From contig JAUSTR010000001.1 of assembly GCA_030812955.1 (NCBI GenBank), positions 496,001 through 560,000 on the forward strand: a stretch of 64,000 bases of DNA, read 5' to 3'. Below the pieces are notes generated by a model. The model was not told the origin of the DNA. It worked only from the letters and a program-made list of their open reading frames with translations, and did not search any database. Shown here piece after piece: positions 55,555-64,000 of this stretch (position 1 is the stretch's first letter; each line of letters starts with the position of its first letter). The position numbers were made by a program, and so were the translations under genes. Source of the DNA: Bacillus alveayuensis. GTDB lineage: Bacteria > Bacillota > Bacilli > Bacillales > Aeribacillaceae.

Positions 55555-55751
55555 ACTTTTTCCTCCTAATGTAAAAGCACTTTCCTATTTTATTAAGGTT
55601 ATACCCTTTTATAGACGAATGAGAAAAGCAAATCGTTTCATATCATGAAGATGATCAACAGACTTTGTAAGAATAGAGTAAATAATTTTTTTATGATAAG
55701 CAATATGTATGCTATGATTAAAAAGAAATTTACATAAAGGAGAGCGAAATC

Positions 55752-56192
55752 ATGACAAAAAAAGGTTTTATTTTAATGGAGAACGGAGAAAAAATTGAAT
55801 TTGAATTATATCCAAATGAAGCACCGATAACGGTTAAAAATTTTGAGACCCTTGCAAATAAAGGGTTTTATGACGGTTTAACTTTCCATCGTGTCATCCC
55901 AGGCTTTGTTAGCCAAGGAGGATGTCCAAATGGGAACGGTACAGGCTCTGCGGGATATACGATACCATGTGAGACAGAAGGAAATCCCCATAAGCATGTT
56001 GTCGGCGCTATCTCAATGGCACATGCCGGAAAAGATACAGGATCTTGCCAATTTTTTATTGTTCATGAGCCCCAGCCTCATTTAGATGGAGTTCATACTG
56101 TATTTGGACAAGTAACAAGCGGGATGGAGACGGTTATGAACATGAAAAATGGGGATGTAATGCAAAAAGTAGAGGTTTTCGATGAAGAATAG
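55752..56192 (+). CDS. ppiB: Peptidyl-prolyl cis-trans isomerase B (cyclophilin)
   Basis: A 146-aa single-domain cyclophilin without a signal peptide, so cytoplasmic. Active-site residues lie in [14 protein letters not shown] and [22 protein letters not shown]. It catalyses proline isomerisation in protein folding. The ATG follows AAAGGAGAGCGAAATC. Confidence 0.95.
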   Translation: MTKKGFILMENGEKIEFELYPNEAPITVKNFETLANKGFYDGLTFHRVIPGFVSQGGCPNGNGTGSAGYTIPCETEGNPHKHVVGAISMAHAGKDTGSCQFFIVHEPQPHLDGVHTVFGQVTSGMETVMNMKNGDVMQKVEVFDEE

Positions 56193-56198
56193 AATCGA

Positions 56199-56232
56199 AA
56201 GAAGGGAGAGGTATACGCCTTCTCCTTTTTTG
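56199..56232 (+). terminator. Terminator of ppiB
   Basis: GAAGGGAGAGG pairs with CCTTCTCCTT and is followed by TTTTTG. Confidence 0.75.
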
Positions 56233-56346
56233 TACATTTAGGTAGAAACCGTTCAATAAACGTAAATTCTGTGTACGTACAAATGTAAGTATGGCTATAG
56301 CACTCTTTTGTTGTAAAGAGTTGAATGTTTAACCGGAGGGAATTTC

Positions 56347-56436
56347 ATGAAACGACAAAATTGGATGTTGTTAGGTGTTTTTGTTGTTGTTTGTCTTTTA
56401 TGGGGAGTAGGCTACTGGTTATATATAGTGAATTAA
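56347..56436 (+). CDS. 29-aa single-pass membrane peptide
   Basis: ATG at 56347, six bases after GGAGGG, opens a 29-codon gene: basic head MKRQNW, then a hydrophobic helix (MLLGVFVVVCLLWGVGYW) and a short tail YIVN. The ribosome-binding site and clean amphipathic design suggest a real small membrane protein. Family not recognised. Confidence 0.55.
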   Translation: MKRQNWMLLGVFVVVCLLWGVGYWLYIVN

Positions 56437-56528
56437 TCTTGTAATCATGGCTTAAAATAAATGTTGACTAATATTGAAGGAATAGAACAACGAAGTGTTG
56501 TTTTATATGGTAGAAGTTGCATTTCGGT

Positions 56529-56556
56529 TTGCGGCAGCAAACGTATGTGCTATAAT
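56529..56556 (+). promoter_or_regulatory. Promoter of the riboflavin operon
   Basis: TTGCGG (56529-56534), 16-bp spacer with TG at 56548-56549, TATAAT (56551-56556): an extended -10 sigma-A promoter about 135 bp upstream of the FMN aptamer. Confidence 0.6.
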
Positions 56557-56690
56557 GATAAAGAACGAAGGTATTTTGTTAGGGATTCTTGTATGTTAAT
56601 GATCGTTCGGGGTCACATACAAGACAGAAAAAAGCCCGCTTCAAACGAAATGAGGTAGAGGCTAGTGCCAGGACAATAGAATAGGTTTCT

Positions 56691-56820
56691 GTATCCTTCG
56701 GGGCAGGGTGAAATTCCCGACCGGCGGTGATGAAGCGATGTCTTCTTAGCCCGCGAGCCACAATGGCATGACCTGGTGTGATTCCAGGGCCGACAGTATA
56801 GTCTGGATGGGAGAAGGATC
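56691..56820 (+). promoter_or_regulatory. FMN riboswitch (RFN element)
   Basis: All RFN conserved blocks are present in order: TCCTTCGGGGCAGGGTGAAA, CCCGACCGGCGGT, AGCCCGCGAGCC, TGGTGTGATTCCAGGGCCGA, CAGT and TCTGGATGGGAGAAGGA. The outer helix P1 pairs TATCCTTC with GAAGGATC. It senses FMN and controls the rib genes downstream. Confidence 0.98.
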
Positions 56821-56845
56821 ACTGAAAGGAAAGGAGTATAATTAT

Positions 56846-56878
56846 TTGGAAAAAATTACATATTATACTCTTATTTAA
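56846..56878 (+). pseudogene. 10-codon frame after the riboswitch, possible ribD remnant or leader
   Basis: TTG at 56846, nine bases after AAGGAG, reads MEKITYYTLI then TAA. In B. subtilis ribD begins at this place; here only this stub remains before the terminator. It could be the remains of ribD or a leader peptide. Confidence 0.3.
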
Positions 56879-56904
56879 ACGTGCTTTCTTTTAGTGATCG
56901 AAAG

Positions 56905-56940
56905 AGTGCCCTAGGATCATCAAATCCTAGGGTTTTTTAA
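56905..56940 (+). terminator. FMN-controlled terminator
   Basis: CCCTAGGATC-ATCA-AATCCTAGGG followed by TTTTTT, placed between the aptamer and ribE. Upstream, GATCACTGAAAGGAAAG and CTTTCTTTTAGTGATC form a second long stem that could be part of the switching fold. Confidence 0.85.
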
Positions 56941-56977
56941 ATAATCGTTTTAAAAGTGGAGCGAAGGAGGTGTATTC

Positions 56978-57631
56978 ATGTTTACAGGAATAATAGAAGA
57001 GATCGGGACGATTTCGCACATAAAAGGAAATGATCAAGCAACGACATTAACGATTGAAGCGAAAAAAATTTTATCTGATGTCAAGCTAGGTGATAGCATT
57101 GCCGTAAATGGTGTTTGTTTAACTGTGACAACATTTAATTCACACTCTTTTACAGTTGATGTGATGCCGGAAACGATGAAGGCAACCTCATTACGTATGA
57201 TCAAAATTGGTTCACATGTAAATTTGGAAAGAGCGATGGCAGCAAATGGCCGATTTGGTGGGCATTTTGTTTCAGGTCATGTTGATGGAATCGGACAAAT
57301 CATCAAAAAAACACGAAAGGAAAACGCCGTCTATTACGAAATTGCCGCTCATGAGGAATTAATCGATTTCATGGTTTATAAAGGTTCAGTGGCAGTTGAT
57401 GGAACGAGTTTAACGATTTTTGGACTTACAGAAAATTCATTTACACTCTCCCTCATTCCTCATACGATGACTGAATCGATCTTAGGAGAAAAAGATGTAG
57501 GAGATATCGTGAACATTGAGTGTGATATGATCGGAAAATATATCAAAAAATATTCACAAAAGCCAACGATGGTTCATGCAAAGTCAACGATTACTCGAGA
57601 TTTTTTACAAGAGCATGGCTTTGACAAATAA
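56978..57631 (+). CDS. ribE: Riboflavin synthase alpha chain
   Basis: A 217-aa protein with two lumazine-binding repeats ([12 protein letters not shown]...; [22 protein letters not shown]). It dismutates two 6,7-dimethyl-8-ribityllumazines to riboflavin. The ATG follows GAAGGAGGTG. It is the first full gene after the riboswitch; ribD, normally before it, is absent. Confidence 0.95.
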   Translation: MFTGIIEEIGTISHIKGNDQATTLTIEAKKILSDVKLGDSIAVNGVCLTVTTFNSHSFTVDVMPETMKATSLRMIKIGSHVNLERAMAANGRFGGHFVSGHVDGIGQIIKKTRKENAVYYEIAAHEELIDFMVYKGSVAVDGTSLTIFGLTENSFTLSLIPHTMTESILGEKDVGDIVNIECDMIGKYIKKYSQKPTMVHAKSTITRDFLQEHGFDK

Positions 57632-57800
57632 ATACGAAATGCGAAAAGCGTCTAGAATCCGCAATATGGATGACGGAGTCTGTGGAAGGCATGGAATGTT
57701 GCCATCTTGTCTTCATTGTCTTGAAATTTTTCCAATTTCTTCAGAGTGGAAGGGAAAGTTGAACAGAGCTAGGCGCTTAAGCTGGACAAGGGGGAACATT
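57632..57800 (+). other. 169-bp spacer between ribE and ribBA with long-range pairing
   Basis: An unusually long gap for this compact operon. AAGCGTCTAG (57648-57657 region) and CTAGGCGCTT (near 57770-57780) are complementary with one mismatch, enclosing smaller hairpins such as GGCATGGAATGTTGCC. No coding sign. The ribosome-binding site AAGGGGG for ribBA follows. Confidence 0.45.
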
Positions 57801-58994
57801 ATGTTTCACACAATTGAAGAAGCAATTGAAGATTTAAAACAGGGGAAAGTAGTGATTGTCGTAGATGATGAAGATCGCGAAAATGAAGGGGATTTTATTG
57901 GCTTAGCAGAATATGTAACCGCTGAAATGATCAACTTTATGGCTACATACGGAAGAGGGCTAATATGTGTACCGATTTTAGAAGAACATGCAAAACGTCT
58001 TGATTTAAAACCGATGGTAGATCAAAATACAGATCCTCATGGAACAGCTTTTACGGTCAGTGTCGATTATAAAACGACAACGACAGGCATTAGTGCATTT
58101 GAGCGTGCCGAAACCATTAAAGCATTATTAAACCCAGATGTGAAGGCTAGTGATTTTAAACGGCCTGGACATATATTTCCGCTCATTGCCAAAAAAGGCG
58201 GTGTTCTAAGAAGAGCAGGACATACGGAAGCAGCTGTTGATTTAGCAAAGCTTGCAGGAGCCAAACCTGCAGGAGTTATATGTGAAATCATGAATGAAGA
58301 TGGGACAATGGCTAGAGTACCTGAGCTGAAAAAAGTCGCTACGCAATTTAATTTAAAAATGATCACCATTAAAGATTTGATTAACTTCCGTACAAAAAAA
58401 GACAAGCTTGTCAAACGGGAAGTAGAAATTGATTTACCTACAGAATATGGGACATTTCGAGCCATTGGATATACAAGCCTCATTGATGGCAAAGAGCATG
58501 TCGCATTAGTAAAAGGTTCGATTTCTCCAGAAAAGCCTGTGCTTGTTAGAGTTCATTCGGAGTGCTTGACAGGGGATGTATTTGCATCGAATCGTTGTGA
58601 TTGTGGTCCACAGCTTCACGCAGCTCTTCAGCAAATTGAAAAAGAAGGAAATGGTGTGCTTCTTTACATGCGTCAAGAGGGAAGAGGAATTGGATTAATT
58701 AATAAGATGAAAGCTTATCAATTACAAGAAAAAGGGTATGACACAGTTGAAGCGAATGAAAAACTAGGATTTGCTCCTGATTTGCGCGACTATGGGATTG
58801 GGGCGCAAATTTTAAAGGATCTCGGTGTACGAGAAATGCGGCTATTGACTAATAATCCAAGAAAAATTGCCGGACTAGAAGGATATGGTCTATCCATTAA
58901 AGAACGTGTGCCGATCCAAATGCCTGTGAAAAAAGAAAATGAATATTATTTAAAGACAAAAAAATCCAAACTAGGTCATTATTTACATTTTTAA
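57801..58994 (+). CDS. ribBA: Bifunctional DHBP synthase / GTP cyclohydrolase II
   Basis: A 397-aa fusion. N-terminal 3,4-dihydroxy-2-butanone-4-phosphate synthase ([19 protein letters not shown]-like region THHGTAF replaced by [12 protein letters not shown]). C-terminal GTP cyclohydrolase II with the zinc site [15 protein letters not shown] and [16 protein letters not shown]. The ATG at 57801 follows AAGGGGGAACATT and gives the family N-terminus; the frame is open upstream to 57576 but overlaps ribE. It provides both riboflavin precursors. Confidence 0.96.
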   Translation: MFHTIEEAIEDLKQGKVVIVVDDEDRENEGDFIGLAEYVTAEMINFMATYGRGLICVPILEEHAKRLDLKPMVDQNTDPHGTAFTVSVDYKTTTTGISAFERAETIKALLNPDVKASDFKRPGHIFPLIAKKGGVLRRAGHTEAAVDLAKLAGAKPAGVICEIMNEDGTMARVPELKKVATQFNLKMITIKDLINFRTKKDKLVKREVEIDLPTEYGTFRAIGYTSLIDGKEHVALVKGSISPEKPVLVRVHSECLTGDVFASNRCDCGPQLHAALQQIEKEGNGVLLYMRQEGRGIGLINKMKAYQLQEKGYDTVEANEKLGFAPDLRDYGIGAQILKDLGVREMRLLTNNPRKIAGLEGYGLSIKERVPIQMPVKKENEYYLKTKKSKLGHYLHF

Positions 58995-59059
58995 ACAGAA
59001 AAATCTACAGTTAGCAAACCGGAAAAGTGAAAGCATAAGACAAATTGGAGGGAACAAAG

Positions 59060-59524
59060 ATGAAATATTATGAAGGTAATCTTGTTGGAACAGGTTTGAA
59101 AATTGGGATTGTTGTCGCTAGATTTAATGAGTTTATTACAAGTAAATTATTAACAGGAGCACAGGATGGTTTAATTCGCCACGGGGTGTCCGAAGAAGAT
59201 ATAGAGGTTGCATGGGTTCCAGGGGCGTTTGAGCTGCCAATGATCGCTAAAAAAATGGCGGAATCTAAAAAATATGATGCTGTAATCACATTAGGTACTG
59301 TCATACGTGGGGCAACGACTCACTATGATTATGTTTGTAATGAAGCTGCGAAAGGAATAGCAAATGCTGCGGCTCAAACGGGTGTGCCCGTTATTTTCGG
59401 CGTGATCACGACAGAAAATATTGAACAAGCGATTGAACGCGCAGGAACCAAAGCAGGAAATAAAGGGTATGAAGCTGCTTTATCAGCGATCGAAATGGCA
59501 AATTTAATAAAATCTTTTGAATAA
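59060..59524 (+). CDS. ribH: 6,7-dimethyl-8-ribityllumazine synthase
   Basis: A 154-aa subunit of the icosahedral lumazine synthase. [37 protein letters not shown] and [12 protein letters not shown] are conserved. It condenses the ribBA product with the ribityl-pyrimidine. Start ATG 59060 after TTGGAGGGAACAAAG; the earlier in-frame codon at 59045 precedes this site. Confidence 0.97.
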   Translation: MKYYEGNLVGTGLKIGIVVARFNEFITSKLLTGAQDGLIRHGVSEEDIEVAWVPGAFELPMIAKKMAESKKYDAVITLGTVIRGATTHYDYVCNEAAKGIANAAAQTGVPVIFGVITTENIEQAIERAGTKAGNKGYEAALSAIEMANLIKSFE

Positions 59525-59604
59525 TTTTTTGAAAACCGTTTAAATTCTTTATGAATCTGTATATAATGTTGAAGAGTAAATCATCCAAAAAGAGAGTGCC
59601 TGTT

Positions 59605-60600
<996 letters not shown>

Positions 60601-60865
60601 CCGCTTTACCCCTTTTCTAGACTTGACTTAACGTTTAGTGTAGCATAGAATGACTGGCTCGAAAATGAAAGTATTTTGTCATGAAGAAAAAAATATGTCA
60701 AGTCTTCATTTTCGTTATGAAAATGGAGAAGGTTCTGTCAAATTATACGGCTCCTACGAGCATCCCTAAATAATCGTAAAAATAGTATTGGAGAAGTGGA
60801 ATAGTTGTTCTATACTAGAGGTTAGCTGTATTTTTTAAGCATAATCGATGATGGTGGGATTAAAA

Positions 60866-61633
60866 GTGGAATACCTTGTAAAAATTGATGCGTTTGAAGG
60901 CCCGCTTGATCTATTGCTTCACTTAATTAATCGTTTAGAAATCGATATTTACGATATTCCTGTTGCAAAAATTACCGAGCAGTATGTAGCCTATATTCAT
61001 GCAATGCAAGAGCTTGAATTAGATGTTGCATCCGAATATTTAGTGATGGCAGCAAATCTTTTATCCATTAAAAGCCGGATGCTTTTGCCAAGACAGGAAG
61101 AAGAGATGATGGAAGCAGAATTCTACATAGAAGAAGCGGAAGATCCACGAAAAGAGCTTGTCGATCGCTTAATTGAATACCGGAAGTATAAGGAAGCTGC
61201 TCAAAAACTAAAGGAAAAGGAAAAAGATCGCTCTCAAGTGTTTACAAAGCCGCCTAGCGATATAAGTGAGTATGTCACAGAAAAAAGTATAGAAAATCAA
61301 AAGCTTCAAGTAACGATTTATGACATGATAGGTGCTTTTCAAAAAATGATGCGGCGCAAAAAACTGGAAAAACCATTAACGACTCGCATCACAAGGCAAG
61401 AAATACCAATTGAAAAAAGAATGAAGGAAATTATTCATGATTTGCGTACCTTTCGAGGGAAACGGCATTTTTATGATTTATTTCCATCCAACCATAAAGA
61501 ATATTTAGTTACGACATTTTTAGCTATTTTAGAATTAATGAAAAAGCAATATATTTATATTGAGCAGGAGCGGAATTTTGCCGATATTTACATATATGGG
61601 AGTGAAAAAATAGATGAGCTTGGGGATCATTGA
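60866..61633 (+). CDS. scpA: Segregation and condensation protein A
   Basis: A 255-aa kleisin: the N-terminal part ([30 protein letters not shown]) binds the SMC neck, an acidic central helix follows, and the C-terminal winged helix ([21 protein letters not shown]) binds the SMC head. With ScpB and SMC it forms condensin. I start at the GTG at 60866 (GGTGGGA upstream), giving [11 protein letters not shown] 60848 would add six residues. The end overlaps scpB by 20 bp. Confidence 0.95.
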   Translation: MEYLVKIDAFEGPLDLLLHLINRLEIDIYDIPVAKITEQYVAYIHAMQELELDVASEYLVMAANLLSIKSRMLLPRQEEEMMEAEFYIEEAEDPRKELVDRLIEYRKYKEAAQKLKEKEKDRSQVFTKPPSDISEYVTEKSIENQKLQVTIYDMIGAFQKMMRRKKLEKPLTTRITRQEIPIEKRMKEIIHDLRTFRGKRHFYDLFPSNHKEYLVTTFLAILELMKKQYIYIEQERNFADIYIYGSEKIDELGDH

Positions 61634-62207
61634 ATGGAAATCAATTTTGGAAGGACTTCTTTTCGCTGCAGGAGATGAAGGTCTTTCTTTAAAGCAATTG
61701 GCTTCTGTTCTTGAAATTGATGAACCAGTAGCTCTTGAAATCATCGAGGATTTAAAACAAGAGTATCAAAAAAAAGAACGTGGTCTAAGTTTAGTGGAAG
61801 TAGCAGGTGTTTATCAGCTTACGACAAAAAAAGAGCATGCCCCGTATTTAAAACGGCTCGTCGAAACTCCATCCAATCAAACTTTGTCACAAGCTGCCCT
61901 AGAAACTCTTGCAATTATTGCCTATAAACAGCCCATTACAAGGATAGAGATTGAGGAAATTCGCGGGGTGAAATCTGAAAGGCCGATTCAAACGTTATTA
62001 GCAAAAGGACTCATTCAAGATGTTGGAAGAAGAGAAGGAAGTGGTCGTGCCATTTTATATGGAACAACCCGTGAATTCCTTGACTATTTCGGTCTTAAAA
62101 CGATTGAGGAGCTACCTTCACTTTCAGACAATATCGAAGAAGAGTTTATCCAAGAAGAAGCTGATCTTTTCTTTGAAAAAATTAATGAGACATTCGATCA
62201 AGACTAA
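61614..62207 (+). CDS. scpB: Segregation and condensation protein B
   Basis: A 197-aa protein with two winged-helix domains ([43 protein letters not shown]). It binds ScpA as a dimer in the SMC complex. The ATG lies inside the scpA 3' end, typical coupling. C-terminal acidic tail ending [12 protein letters not shown] as in B. subtilis. Confidence 0.95.
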   Translation: MSLGIIEWKSILEGLLFAAGDEGLSLKQLASVLEIDEPVALEIIEDLKQEYQKKERGLSLVEVAGVYQLTTKKEHAPYLKRLVETPSNQTLSQAALETLAIIAYKQPITRIEIEEIRGVKSERPIQTLLAKGLIQDVGRREGSGRAILYGTTREFLDYFGLKTIEELPSLSDNIEEEFIQEEADLFFEKINETFDQD

Positions 62208-62213
62208 ATAGAT

Positions 62214-62290
62214 GAGGCTGTCCCAACCTTAGTGTCAAACCATACCATTTCGATGCCTGAGCTCAGACACTTATGGGGCAGCTTTTTTTC
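62214..62290 (+). terminator. Terminator of scpAB = terminator-like repeat, copy C
   Basis: GAGGCTGTCCCAACCTTAGT and ACTTATGGGGCAGC enclose a larger loop and run into TTTTTTT. The minus strand begins GCTGCCCCATAAGTGTCTGA, matching copy A (31125 onward) at all but one base. Confidence 0.75.
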
Positions 62291-62308
62291 ATGTATGACA
62301 CTTGTGTT

Positions 62309-62426
62309 TGTGTATTAGCTTGTTCATTCGACGGTTCACGTCACGCTTGTAAGTGACATACAAAGCGTATTGCTTGCCTGACAGTCGATACGATATAGTA
62401 AAGCAACAATCTTTTAGAAAAGAGCC
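62309..62426 (-). mobile_element. MITE-like element copy 7 (about 118 bp, one end degenerate)
   Basis: Right end AATCTTTTAGAAAAGAGCC is well preserved; the left end (TTGTGTTTGTGTATTAGCTT) is decayed. The interior TTCACGTCACGCTTGTAAGTG and GACAGTCG are shared with copies 2 and 3. No target duplication seen. Confidence 0.7.
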
Positions 62427-62438
62427 TCTAAAAAACAA

Positions 62439-62466
62439 TCATATGGTTATTTCATCTGCATAAACT
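62439..62466 (+). promoter_or_regulatory. Sigma-E-like promoter of dacB-spmA
   Basis: TCATATG (62439-62445) as -35 and CATAAACT (62459-62466) as -10, 13 bp apart; close to the sigma-E pattern KMATATT-N14-CATACANT. dacB is mother-cell expressed in B. subtilis. Confidence 0.45.
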
Positions 62467-62546
62467 TGTACAAATAAGATGAACAATTCGCTCCGATTCC
62501 ATTTGAAAAAAATTGTTTTCACGCAAAAGAAAGGACAAAAAAGGAC

Positions 62547-63698
62547 GTGAATGACCGAATGAAACTAGCTAATTGGATGGCAATAATTGTTATTATTCAA
62601 TTATTTATTTCACTTTTTCCTCATAAATCACTAGCATCCATATCTGTTAATGCGGAAAGCGCCATATTAATGGATCAAGATAGCGGTCGTATATTATATG
62701 AAAAAAATGCTTATTCGAAAATGAGAATTGCAAGTATAACAAAAATTATGACGGCCATTATAGCCATTGAATCTGGAAAAATGGATGAAATGGTGACCGT
62801 TAGTGAGAAGGCTGTTTATACAGAAGGTTCATCTATTTATTTAAAACCGAAACAAAAAATAAAGCTTCGTGATTTAGTTTACGGGCTCATGTTGCGTTCT
62901 GGCAATGATGCAGCGGTTGCCATTGCCGAATACGTTGGAGGGAGCTTAGAAGGGTTTGTGTTTTTAATGAATCAGAAGGCTGCGGAAATTGGCATGATGA
63001 ATACAGAGTTTAGCAACCCTCACGGATTAGATGATCATGAAAATCATTATTCTACTGCTTATGACATGGCGATATTAACGCGTTATGCCATGCAAAATGA
63101 AGAGTTCAGAAAAATTTCAGCAACAAAAAAGTATAAAACCGAGGATGGCCAATATGTTTGGAAAAATAAAAATAAACTATTAACATCTTTATACAAATAT
63201 AGCACAGGGGGAAAAACAGGTTATACGAAGCGAGCGAAGCGCACATTAGTATCAACGGCGACAAAAGATCACCTAAATTTAATTGCTGTGACATTAAATG
63301 ATCCAGACGATTGGAATGATCATATGAATATGTTTGAAACTGCTTTTCAACGTTTCGAAAAGGTGAGGATCGAAAAAGAGGGTTATCTTGATCATGTCAA
63401 AGACCCACTCTATGAAAATAAAATTTATATTAAACGTGATCTTATCTACCCGTTAACAGATGAGGAAGAGGAAAATGTGAAAGTTCATCTCTCGCTTCTA
63501 AAACCAAAAAAAGAATGGGAGAAAACAGAAAAAATCCCCGAAATTGTAGGGAAATTAGTGATAATATTACATGATGAAAAAGTAGAGGAAGTTCCGATTT
63601 ATTTTGATCATAAAAGACTAGAAAAGGAACGAAAAAGCTGGTCCGAGACATTCAAAGATCTCGTTTCCAAGATGACGGGAGTTTCGAAAAATGGTTAA
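62547..63698 (+). CDS. dacB: Sporulation D-alanyl-D-alanine carboxypeptidase DacB
   Basis: A 383-aa peptidase S11 enzyme (PBP5*). It has an N-terminal signal or anchor helix ([16 protein letters not shown]), SxxK SITK (63-66), SGN (118-120), KTG ([12 protein letters not shown]) and a C-terminal beta domain. DacB sets spore cortex cross-linking in the mother cell with SpmA/SpmB. The start is GTG 62547 or ATG 62559; a TAA-free frame and AAGGAC lie before both. spmA overlaps its end by eight bases. Confidence 0.94.
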   Translation: MNDRMKLANWMAIIVIIQLFISLFPHKSLASISVNAESAILMDQDSGRILYEKNAYSKMRIASITKIMTAIIAIESGKMDEMVTVSEKAVYTEGSSIYLKPKQKIKLRDLVYGLMLRSGNDAAVAIAEYVGGSLEGFVFLMNQKAAEIGMMNTEFSNPHGLDDHENHYSTAYDMAILTRYAMQNEEFRKISATKKYKTEDGQYVWKNKNKLLTSLYKYSTGGKTGYTKRAKRTLVSTATKDHLNLIAVTLNDPDDWNDHMNMFETAFQRFEKVRIEKEGYLDHVKDPLYENKIYIKRDLIYPLTDEEEENVKVHLSLLKPKKEWEKTEKIPEIVGKLVIILHDEKVEEVPIYFDHKRLEKERKSWSETFKDLVSKMTGVSKNG

Positions 63699-64000
63699 TC
63701 TTATTTGGGTAGGGTTAGCTCTTATAGGAATCGTTTTTGCGATGCTGAATGGTACAATGGCGGAAGTTAATAAAGCAGTGTTTGAAGGTGCAAAAGAAGC
63801 GGTTACGATTTGCATTGGATTGATTAGCGTTCTCGTCTTTTGGCTTGGGTTAATGAAAATTGCAGAAAAATCCGGGCTTTTATTCAAGCTTAGTCAAATC
63901 TTTAAACCGATTGTGACGAAGCTATTTCCTGAAGTTCCAGCTGATCATCCTGCGATGGGGTATATTTTATCCAATATGATGGCTAATGTATTTGGTCTTG
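63691..64000 (+). CDS. spmA: Spore maturation protein A, N-terminal part
   Basis: The first 103 residues are in the window: a membrane helix ([19 protein letters not shown]), then the nucleoside-recognition (Gate) domain region [31 protein letters not shown] and [19 protein letters not shown]. SpmA works with SpmB in spore core dehydration. ATG at 63691 overlaps dacB; the gene continues past the edge. Confidence 0.92.
   Translation, partial: MVNLIWVGLALIGIVFAMLNGTMAEVNKAVFEGAKEAVTICIGLISVLVFWLGLMKIAEKSGLLFKLSQIFKPIVTKLFPEVPADHPAMGYILSNMMANVFGL

Noticed and set aside
57576-57800. N-terminal extension of ribBA by 75 residues.
   Set aside because: It overlaps ribE, is unlike any RibBA N-terminus, and the ATG at 57801 has a good ribosome-binding site.

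Overview
The window is a 64 kb stretch of ordinary low-GC chromosome from an endospore-forming member of the Bacillaceae. Gene order follows the Bacillus subtilis yqiW-to-spmA segment closely, and sporulation genes are abundant: spoIIM, the dacF-spoIIA-sigF operon, a complete spoVA operon, mciZ, dacB and spmA. No rRNA, tRNA, prophage, CRISPR array or intact transposase gene was seen.

Layout. 1-1404: 3' end of methylmalonyl-CoA mutase (mutB) and its GTPase chaperone meaB. 1.5-6.6 kb: bacilliredoxin brxB, an arginine-type ABC transporter (artP-artQ-artR), a FUSC-type membrane protein (yqjA), an L,D-transpeptidase and a 30-aa Prli42-like stressosome peptide. 6.8-9.9 kb: methylmalonyl-CoA epimerase, an acyl-CoA carboxylase beta chain and an M20/M42 peptidase. 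With mutB/meaB these complete a propionyl-CoA/methylmalonyl-CoA route. 10.1-17.2 kb: gltC, divergent from gltAB (glutamate synthase). 17.5-21.1 kb: gndA and zwf (oxidative pentose phosphate pathway) around a cyclase-family hydrolase. 21.5-28.9 kb: rnz, namA, yqjN, proI with a proline T-box, yqjP and yqjQ. 29-35.4 kb: yqzH, SOS polymerase polYB, a YolD-like gene, a CDGSH protein, yqkB, yqkC, yqkF, mciZ, nudF and yqxK. 35.5-38.2 kb: spoIIM, fur, yqzK, xerD. 38.2-41.3 kb: a glycine-betaine transporter whose binding-protein gene is divergent from the ATPase/permease pair. 41.7-45 kb: deoB-pupG-pdp nucleoside catabolism. 45.3-53.1 kb: dacF-spoIIAA-spoIIAB-sigF, then spoVAA-AB-AC-AD-AEB-AEA-AF. 53.3-60.6 kb: lysA, ypuA, ppiB and an FMN-riboswitch riboflavin operon lacking ribD, then ypuF. 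60.9-64 kb: scpAB, dacB and the start of spmA.

The main non-gene signal is a family of seven short, transposase-less inverted-repeat elements (about 78-193 bp). Their imperfect ends of about 27 bp begin GGCTCTTTTC/GGCTGTTTTC, and three copies have perfect 8-bp target duplications. This points to an ISL3-like MITE family. Other structure includes three related terminator-like repeats, six tandem 21-bp repeats beside zwf, a 32-bp palindrome in which the convergent yqjN and proI genes overlap (giving near-identical C-termini), and several promoters for sporulation sigma factors. I found no convincing new multi-gene system. The parts worth checking are the MITE family, the missing ribD, the divergent opuAC and several very small genes.
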